Shown piece by piece: positions 16,504-21,551 of a DNA stretch of 21,551 bases. The translations under genes were made by a program, and so were the position numbers. Position 1 is the first letter of the stretch. The number at the start of each line of letters is the position of its first letter. Under the pieces are notes generated by a model, which saw nothing but the letters and a program-made list of their open reading frames with translations, ran no database searches and was not told the DNA's origin. The stretch is from Mycobacterium paraffinicum (GTDB taxonomy: Bacteria > Actinomycetota > Actinomycetes > Mycobacteriales > Mycobacteriaceae): assembly GCF_001907675.1 (NCBI RefSeq), contig NZ_MPNT01000059.1:1-21551 (forward strand). Reading direction: 5' to 3'.

Positions 16504-17910
16504 GTGGCGACCGCGAGCGCGGCCGGGGGCCGGGCGAAGCGGGTCGCCCGCCCGGCCCCCGGCCGCGTGCGCGACGAACCGCGCGACGGCCTGCGGCGCC
16601 GCGGCCGGATGGGTGTGCAGGTACGACGCGTGCACGCCGCCGTGCACGACGCCGTCTCGCACGGCGTCCGCGTCGTTGCCCCGGTACACCCACGCGGGCT
16701 GGTAGCTGTCACTGAAAGTGACTGCGGTCCGGTGGAATTCGTGTCCCACGGCGCGCTGCCCGGCGCTGTACAGCGGCGATTCGGCAACGGCGACGGCGTC
16801 GCGATAGGCCAGCGTCAGGTGCGGGGTGAACCGCGCCGACCCGGCCAGCACCCCGCACATCGGGTGACCGTCGAGTTCGGTGGCCAGGTAGATGAGGCCG
16901 GCGCATTCGGCGTGGATCGGCGCGCCCGCGGCGGCCAGCTCGTTGATCTGCCGGCGCACCACGTCGTTGGCCGAGAGCTCGGCGGTGAACTGTTCCGGGA
17001 AGCCGCCGGGCAGCACCACGGCGTCGGTGCCGTCGGGCAACGAATCAGCGAGGGGGTCGAACTCGACCACGTCGGCGCCGGCGGCCCGAAGCAGCTCGGT
17101 GTGCTCGGCATAGGCGAAGGTGAACGCCTTTCCCGCCGCCATCGCCACGGTGGCGCGCGCGCCGGGCGGCTCCCCCACCGCCGTCGCCGGGTCCCAGGTC
17201 GCTGCCTCGCGGCTCGCCGCGACCGCAGCCACGGCCGCCAGGTCGACGTGGCGCGCGACCAGATCGGTCATCGCCTCGACGGCATGCCGCGCGCGCCGGC
17301 CATACTCCACCGCGGTCACGAGTCCCAAATACCTTGTCGGCAGCTCTAATTCAGCGGCGCGCGGGATAGCCCCCAGCACCGCGACGCCGGCCTGCTCGCA
17401 GGCCTGCCGCAGCACGTGTTCGTGCCGGGCCGAACCGACCCGGTTGAGGATCACGCCGCGAACCCGGGTCGCGGCGTCGAAGGTCGAGAACCCGTGCAGC
17501 AGTGCGGCGACGCTATGGCTCTGCCCGCGCGCGTCGACCACCAGGATCACGGGTGCGCCCAACAGGCCCGCCACGTGCGCGGTGGAGCCTTCGGCAGGGC
17601 CGGTCGCGGCGGGGCCGATTCGCCCGTCGAAGAGTCCCATCACCCCCTCGATCACCGCGATGTCGGCGCCGCCGGCGCCGTGGGCGTACAGCGGACCGAC
17701 CAGGTTCTCGCCGACCAACACCGGGTCGAGGTTGCGGCCGGGGCGCCCGGCGGCCAGGCCGTGATAGCCGGGGTCGATGAAGTCCGGGCCGACCTTGAAC
17801 GTTGCCACGACATGACCCGCGCGCCGCAGTGCACCGATCAAACCCGTTGCGATGGTGGTCTTTCCGCTGCCCGACGCCGGCGCGGCGACGACGACGGCGG
17901 GGACACTCAC
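16501..17910 (-). CDS. cobB: Hydrogenobyrinic acid a,c-diamide synthase CobB
   Basis: ATP- and glutamine-dependent amidation of hydrogenobyrinic acid at the a and c side chains in aerobic cobalamin synthesis. 469 residues. The N-terminal ATPase domain has the P-loop ASGSGKTT (12-19) and VGPDFIDPGYH (40-50). The C-terminal glutamine amidotransferase has the nucleophile Cys336 (HAECAGL) and SYLHTHP (429-435), supplying the catalytic His. The start is placed at the GTG 17910-17908, which overlaps the cobO stop as GTGA; the GTG one codon earlier (17913) is equally possible. The Arg/Gly-rich C-terminal tail (after about 450) is not conserved. Confidence 0.95.
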   Translation of the reverse strand: MSVPAVVVAAPASGSGKTTIATGLIGALRRAGHVVATFKVGPDFIDPGYHGLAAGRPGRNLDPVLVGENLVGPLYAHGAGGADIAVIEGVMGLFDGRIGPAATGPAEGSTAHVAGLLGAPVILVVDARGQSHSVAALLHGFSTFDAATRVRGVILNRVGSARHEHVLRQACEQAGVAVLGAIPRAAELELPTRYLGLVTAVEYGRRARHAVEAMTDLVARHVDLAAVAAVAASREAATWDPATAVGEPPGARATVAMAAGKAFTFAYAEHTELLRAAGADVVEFDPLADSLPDGTDAVVLPGGFPEQFTAELSANDVVRRQINELAAAGAPIHAECAGLIYLATELDGHPMCGVLAGSARFTPHLTLAYRDAVAVAESPLYSAGQRAVGHEFHRTAVTFSDSYQPAWVYRGNDADAVRDGVVHGGVHASYLHTHPAAAPQAVARFVAHAAGGRAGDPLRPAPGRARGRH

Positions 17911-18521
17911 CACTCGATGCCCTTCTGCCCCTTGCGGCCCGCGTCCATCGGGTGCTTGACCTTAGTCATCTCGGTGACGAGGTCGGCGGCCTCGATCAAC
18001 CGCTGCGGGGCATCACGCCCGGTGATGACGACGTGCTGGTGGCCGGGCCGCGCCAGCAGCGTGTCCACCACCTCGTCGACGTCCACCCATCCCCACTTCA
18101 GCGGGTAGGTGAACTCGTCCAGTACGTAGAAGTCGTGGCGCTGCTCGGCCAGCCGGCGCGCGATCTCCGCCCACCCGTCGGCGGCGGCCGCCGCGTGATC
18201 GAGCTCACTGCCCGCCTTGCGGGACCACGACCAGCCCGCGCCCATCTTGTGCCATTCGACGGGCCCGCCGACGTTGTGCTGCTGGTGCAGTTCACCGAGT
18301 CGGGCGAAGGCGGCCTCCTCCCCCACCTTCCATTTCGCGCTCTTGACGAACTGGAACACGGCGACGGAGAGCCCGGCGTTCCAGGCGCGCAACGCCATTC
18401 CGAACGCAGCGGTCGATTTTCCCTTGCCCGCGCCGGTGTGCACCGCCAGGACCGGCGTGTTGCGCCGCGCCCTGGTGCTCAGCCCGTCGTCGGGCACCTG
18501 GACCGGTCGGCCTTGGGGCAT
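17907..18521 (-). CDS. cobO: Cob(I)yrinic acid a,c-diamide adenosyltransferase CobO/BtuR
   Basis: Transfers the 5'-deoxyadenosyl group from ATP to the corrin cobalt. 204 residues (207 in M. tuberculosis). P-loop GAGKGKS (30-36), then AVFQFVKS, WHKMGAGWSW, VLDEFTYPLKWGWV and ITGRDAPQRLIEAADLVTEM, all CobA/CobO/BtuR hallmarks. The ATG at 18521 has a GAGGAAGG-type ribosome site overlapping the end of the chelatase gene, whose stop is 15 nt upstream. It overlaps cobB by 4 nt (GTGA), so stoichiometric synthesis is likely. Confidence 0.96.
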   Translation of the reverse strand: MPQGRPVQVPDDGLSTRARRNTPVLAVHTGAGKGKSTAAFGMALRAWNAGLSVAVFQFVKSAKWKVGEEAAFARLGELHQQHNVGGPVEWHKMGAGWSWSRKAGSELDHAAAAADGWAEIARRLAEQRHDFYVLDEFTYPLKWGWVDVDEVVDTLLARPGHQHVVITGRDAPQRLIEAADLVTEMTKVKHPMDAGRKGQKGIEW

Positions 18522-18536
18522 CAGCGATTACCTTCC

Positions 18537-20366
18537 TCAGGCCGCGTTTCGCACCGCGCGCGTCAGGGAGTCCGCGTGCAACTGCTCGAGGCGCACGGCC
18601 GGCGCGCCCAGGTGGCGAGCCAACTGCTCGGCCAAACCCAAACGCACGTAGGAGGTTTCGCAGTCCACCACCACCGCGGCGGCGCCCTCGGCCACCAGTC
18701 GGCCGGCCGCCGACCGGGCGCGGCCCAACGGGTCCGGTCCGGCCGTGGCCCGGCCGTCGGTGAGCACCACCACCAGAGGCCGCCGGGCCCGATCGCGCGC
18801 CTTCTCCCGAACGATCAACTCGCGCGCGGCGAGCAGGCCCTCGGCCAACGGGGTCTTGCCGCCGGTGTCGAATCGCGCCAGCCGCCGGCCGGCGATGTGC
18901 GCCGACGACGTCGGCGGCAGCAGCAGCCGCGCCTCGTGCTGGCGGAACGTGATCACGGCGACCTTGTCGCGGCGTTGGTAGGCGTCGCGCAGCAGCGACA
19001 GCGTCGCGCCGCTGACCGCGGCCATCCGATCGCGCGCCGCCATCGAGCCCGAGGCGTCCACGACGAAGATGACCAAATTGCCCTCGCGCCCTTCGCGGAT
19101 CGCCCGTCGCACGTCGTCCGGACCCGGCCGCAGCGGCCCGGCGCCGGCGCGCTCGGCGGCCGACAGCAGGGTGGCGAACAGGTGCAGCCCGTGCGCGCCG
19201 GAGCTCGCGTCGCCGGCCTCTGCGGCCGCGATCACGCTGCCGGTGGCGTTGCGCGCCCGCGACCGCCGCCCGGGCGCGCCGGTTCCGACCCCGGGCACCG
19301 TCAACGCCCGGGCGCGGAAGGTCTTCGACGGCGGCGCGCTGGGGCGCGGTGCTTGCGGCTTCTGGGTGGCTGCCGAATTCGGTTGCTCCGCAGTGCCTTC
19401 CGGGGATTGTCCGCCGCCTGGCGGGTCGGGTTCGGGCTCGTCGTCGCCGGCTTGCGCCAGCGCCTCGTCGAGCTGGTCGCGGTCGATGCCCGGGTCGTCG
19501 AACGGGTCGCGGCGGCGCCGATGCGGCAACGCCAGCTCGGCGGCGACCCGGACGTCCTGCTCTTCGACGGTCTTGACCCCCCGCCAGGCGGCGTGTGCGG
19601 CCGCGGTGCGGGCCACCACCAGGTCGGCGCGCATCCCGTCGACGTCGAACGCCGCGCACACCGCCGCGATGCGCCGTAATTCGTTGTCGGGCAGCACCAC
19701 CTCGCCGACGAGCGCCCGGGCGTCCGCGATGCGCCCGGCCAGCTCCGCCTCGGCCTCGGCGTACCGGGCGACGAACGCGTCGGGATCCGCCTCATAGGCC
19801 ATGCGCTGCCGGACCACCTCCACCCGCACGTCGACATCGCGCGACGCGTGTACGTCGACGGTGAGGCCGAACCGGTCCAGCAGCTGCGGTCGCAGTTCGC
19901 CTTCCTCCGGGTTCATGGTGCCGATGAGCACGAACCGGGCCTCGTGCGAATGGGAGATGCCGTCGCGCTCGATGTGCACCCGGCCCATGGCCGCGGCGTC
20001 GAGCAGCACGTCCACCAAATGGTCGTGCAGCAGGTTGACCTCGTCGACGTAGAGCACGCCGCCGTGCGCGCGGGCCAACAGCCCCGGCGAGAACGCGTGC
20101 TCGCCGTCGCGCAGCACGCGCTGCAGGTCCAGCGAGCCGATCACCCGGTCTTCGGTTGCGCCGAGGGGCATTTCGACAAGGCCGGCGCCGTCGCCGTCGG
20201 TCGCGGCGGACAGCAACGCGGCCAGGCCTCGTACGGCCGTCGACTTCGCCGTGCCCTTCTCGCCCCGGATCAGCGCACCGCCGATCTCCGGGCGCACGGC
20301 GCACAGCAACAGCGCGAGGCGCAGCTGGTCGTGCCCGACGATCGCGCTGAACGGATACGGCTTCAC
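18537..20366 (-). CDS. ChlI-ChlD fusion: AAA+/VWA magnesium/cobalt chelatase-type protein (Rv2850c homologue)
   Basis: 609-residue fusion of the two ATPase-side chelatase subunits. The AAA+ part has Walker A GEKGTAKS (35-42), Walker B VLYVDEV (104-110), [20 protein letters not shown] (149-168) and the helical lid to about 285. An acidic/Pro-rich linker follows (about 286-350). The VWA part begins near 430 with MIDAS DASGSM (437-442), the TGGKTPL threonine (501) and TDGRA (536-540). Mycobacteria make no chlorophyll; the cobalamin context suggests it drives cobalt insertion with a CobN subunit encoded elsewhere (Rv2062c in M. tuberculosis), which is inference. The start is the GTG 20366-20364, overlapping the GNAT stop as GTGA. 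Slightly shorter than the M. tuberculosis protein, mainly in the linker. Confidence 0.92.
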   Translation of the reverse strand: MKPYPFSAIVGHDQLRLALLLCAVRPEIGGALIRGEKGTAKSTAVRGLAALLSAATDGDGAGLVEMPLGATEDRVIGSLDLQRVLRDGEHAFSPGLLARAHGGVLYVDEVNLLHDHLVDVLLDAAAMGRVHIERDGISHSHEARFVLIGTMNPEEGELRPQLLDRFGLTVDVHASRDVDVRVEVVRQRMAYEADPDAFVARYAEAEAELAGRIADARALVGEVVLPDNELRRIAAVCAAFDVDGMRADLVVARTAAAHAAWRGVKTVEEQDVRVAAELALPHRRRRDPFDDPGIDRDQLDEALAQAGDDEPEPDPPGGGQSPEGTAEQPNSAATQKPQAPRPSAPPSKTFRARALTVPGVGTGAPGRRSRARNATGSVIAAAEAGDASSGAHGLHLFATLLSAAERAGAGPLRPGPDDVRRAIREGREGNLVIFVVDASGSMAARDRMAAVSGATLSLLRDAYQRRDKVAVITFRQHEARLLLPPTSSAHIAGRRLARFDTGGKTPLAEGLLAARELIVREKARDRARRPLVVVLTDGRATAGPDPLGRARSAAGRLVAEGAAAVVVDCETSYVRLGLAEQLARHLGAPAVRLEQLHADSLTRAVRNAA

Positions 20367-20842
20367 GGTAACTCCGTGATGCCGGAAGCGGGGCGGGACG
20401 GCTTGAGCATCGGCACGTGCGGAACGCCGTCGTCGACGAAATCTTCGCCGTCGCGGACGAATCCGTGCTGGGCGTACATGTCGGCCAGGTACGTCTGCGC
20501 GTCGATCCGGCACGGGTAGTCGCCCACCTCGGCCAGGGCGGCGCGCAGCAGCCGGGTGGTGTGGCCCTGCCCGCGCGCGCTGCGTTTGGTGCACAACCGG
20601 CCGATCCGGAACGTCTTCTGGCCGCCGGCGTGTTCCTCCATCAACCGCAGCGTGCAGATCACCTCACCCTCGGGGGTCTCCAGCCAGAAGTGCCGGGTTT
20701 CGGCGAGCAGGTCACGCCCGTCCAGCTCCGGGTACGGGCACGCCTGCTCCACCACGAACACCTCCACCCGCAGCTTCAGCAGCTCGTAAAGGGTGCGTGC
20801 GCCAAGGTCTTTGGCCCAGGACCGACGCAACGCTTCACTCAT
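20363..20842 (-). CDS. ElaA-type GNAT N-acetyltransferase (Rv2851c homologue)
   Basis: 159-residue acetyl-CoA-dependent acetyltransferase of the ElaA type. Recognised by [20 protein letters not shown] near the N-terminus, [18 protein letters not shown], and the acetyl-CoA-binding motif [20 protein letters not shown], where RGQGHT fits the Q/RxxGxG/A loop. The ending [13 protein letters not shown] is typical of the family. The substrate is unknown. The start is fixed by a 4-nt ATGA overlap with mqo, and the end overlaps the chelatase start as GTGA, so it is locked into the mqo-to-cob string. Relation to corrinoid chemistry is not evident. Confidence 0.92.
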   Translation of the reverse strand: MSEALRRSWAKDLGARTLYELLKLRVEVFVVEQACPYPELDGRDLLAETRHFWLETPEGEVICTLRLMEEHAGGQKTFRIGRLCTKRSARGQGHTTRLLRAALAEVGDYPCRIDAQTYLADMYAQHGFVRDGEDFVDDGVPHVPMLKPSRPASGITELP

Positions 20843-21551
20843 GACCGAACCCCCGAATCGGACGTCAACCCCAGCACCTCGGTGCTCCAGGACCACACCT
20901 CGTCGTACAACGCCGGCTCGCGGGAAAGCTCGACGCCCAGCGAGGGCACCATCTCTTTGAGCCTCGGCAGCCAGGAGCCATAGCGGCCGGCGAAGCACCG
21001 CTCAAGCACCTCGAGCATGGCGGACACCGCGGTCGACGCCCCCGGCGACCCTCCCAGCAGCCCGGCGATGCTGCCGTCGGCGGCCGCGAGCACGGCGGTG
21101 CTGAAGTCCAGCACGCCCCCCTTGCGCCGGTCCCGCCGGATCACCTGCACGCGCTGACCGGCGACCGTCAGCTCCCAGTCGGAATCGACTGCGCTGGGGG
21201 CGAATTCGCGCAGCATATGAATGCGGTCGGGTTCCGAGAGGCGCAGTTGGCCGAGCAGGTAGTTGACCAGCGTCAGCTGGGTGAGGCCGACACCGAGCAT
21301 GGACAACGCGTTGTCCGGCTTCACCGAGCGCGGCAGGTCGGACAGGCGGCCGTGCTTCAAGAATTTCGGTGACCACCCGGCGTACGGGCCGAACACCAAC
21401 CACGACTTGCCGTTGACGTACCGGAGGTCTAGGTGCAGCGCGCCAAGTGGCCGGGCCCCCCGCGCCGTAACCTCGTACACCTTGGCCCCGCTGGCGGCGT
21501 CGTGCCCCCGGGTTTTGCTATCCCTGAGACGCCGTCCCCGCGGGAACTCCC
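20839..21551 (-). CDS. mqo: Malate:quinone oxidoreductase, C-terminal part (5' truncated by the window edge)
   Basis: FAD-dependent, membrane-peripheral enzyme passing electrons from malate to menaquinone. The visible ~237 residues are the C-terminal half: [30 protein letters not shown], then [22 protein letters not shown], the FAD-end motif [14 protein letters not shown] and LKEMVPSLG, all typical of Mqo (about 490 residues in full). An in-frame GTG at 21480 is not the start: the frame runs open to the edge. The outermost ~70 bases encode a stretch ([17 protein letters not shown]...) that fits the family poorly, suggesting sequence errors at the contig end. The stop overlaps the GNAT start as ATGA. 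Confidence 0.92.
   Translation of the reverse strand, partial: EFPRGRRLRDSKTRGHDAASGAKVYEVTARGARPLGALHLDLRYVNGKSWLVFGPYAGWSPKFLKHGRLSDLPRSVKPDNALSMLGVGLTQLTLVNYLLGQLRLSEPDRIHMLREFAPSAVDSDWELTVAGQRVQVIRRDRRKGGVLDFSTAVLAAADGSIAGLLGGSPGASTAVSAMLEVLERCFAGRYGSWLPRLKEMVPSLGVELSREPALYDEVWSWSTEVLGLTSDSGVRS

Noticed and set aside
17802..19679. Long open frame (625 codons) antisense to cobO and the chelatase
   Set aside because: Same GC-driven shadow effect; it crosses several well-supported genes and resembles no known family.

Overview
The window is a high-GC actinobacterial chromosome segment from a Mycobacterium. The predicted proteins closely resemble, from memory, the Mycobacterium tuberculosis products of Rv2800, echA16 (Rv2831) and the run Rv2837c-Rv2852c. 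The two small genes at 3301-4270, and the absence of the M. tuberculosis genes that normally lie between Rv2800, Rv2831 and Rv2837c, point to a nontuberculous, probably slow-growing species, perhaps near the M. avium complex. That species-level call is inference. No rRNA, tRNA, insertion sequence, prophage or CRISPR array was seen. Coding density is very high: no gene-free stretch exceeds about 200 bases. Both edges look like contig ends, because the outermost 50-70 bases are C-rich or diverge from the family they encode.

Layout. (1) 1-4270, accessory and metabolic: a CocE/NonD-type alpha/beta hydrolase (+), a convergent two-gene DUF2277-DUF1802 operon (-), divergent echA16 (+), a small three-helix membrane protein (+) and a secreted six-cysteine protein (+). 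(2) 4267-10607, translation and transcription operon on the minus strand, in transcription order rimP, nusA, ylxR, infB, rbfA, then the DHH/DHHA1 phosphodiesterase (nrnA/cnpB). Several junctions overlap (TGATG at rimP/nusA and infB/rbfA; 26 nt at rbfA/nrnA). (3) 10810-11789 (+): a Tat-type lipoprotein candidate and a ferritin-like DUF4439-type protein sharing an ATGA junction, transcribed divergently from rimP. (4) 11811-13559 (-): proS. (5) 13660-21551 (-), in transcription order mqo (truncated), GNAT acetyltransferase, ChlI-ChlD fusion chelatase, cobO, cobB, cysG, efpA. This string combines corrinoid and sirohaem biosynthesis with the essential efflux/lipid transporter EfpA, with 4-nt ATGA/GTGA overlaps at most junctions.

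Regulation readable from sequence. Several starts sit 5-7 nt downstream of a TANNNT hexamer (DUF2277, echA16, the secreted protein, ylxR, cysG), the arrangement expected for leaderless mycobacterial mRNAs. A 9-bp GC hairpin just after the hydrolase stop codon lies inside the convergent gene, and an 11-bp inverted repeat separates efpA from proS. An AT-rich 33-nt gap precedes efpA.

No clearly new multi-gene system such as a defence island or mobile element was found. The less-described material is the 1.6-4.3 kb accessory block, the lipoprotein/ferritin-like pair, and the regulatory inverted repeats.
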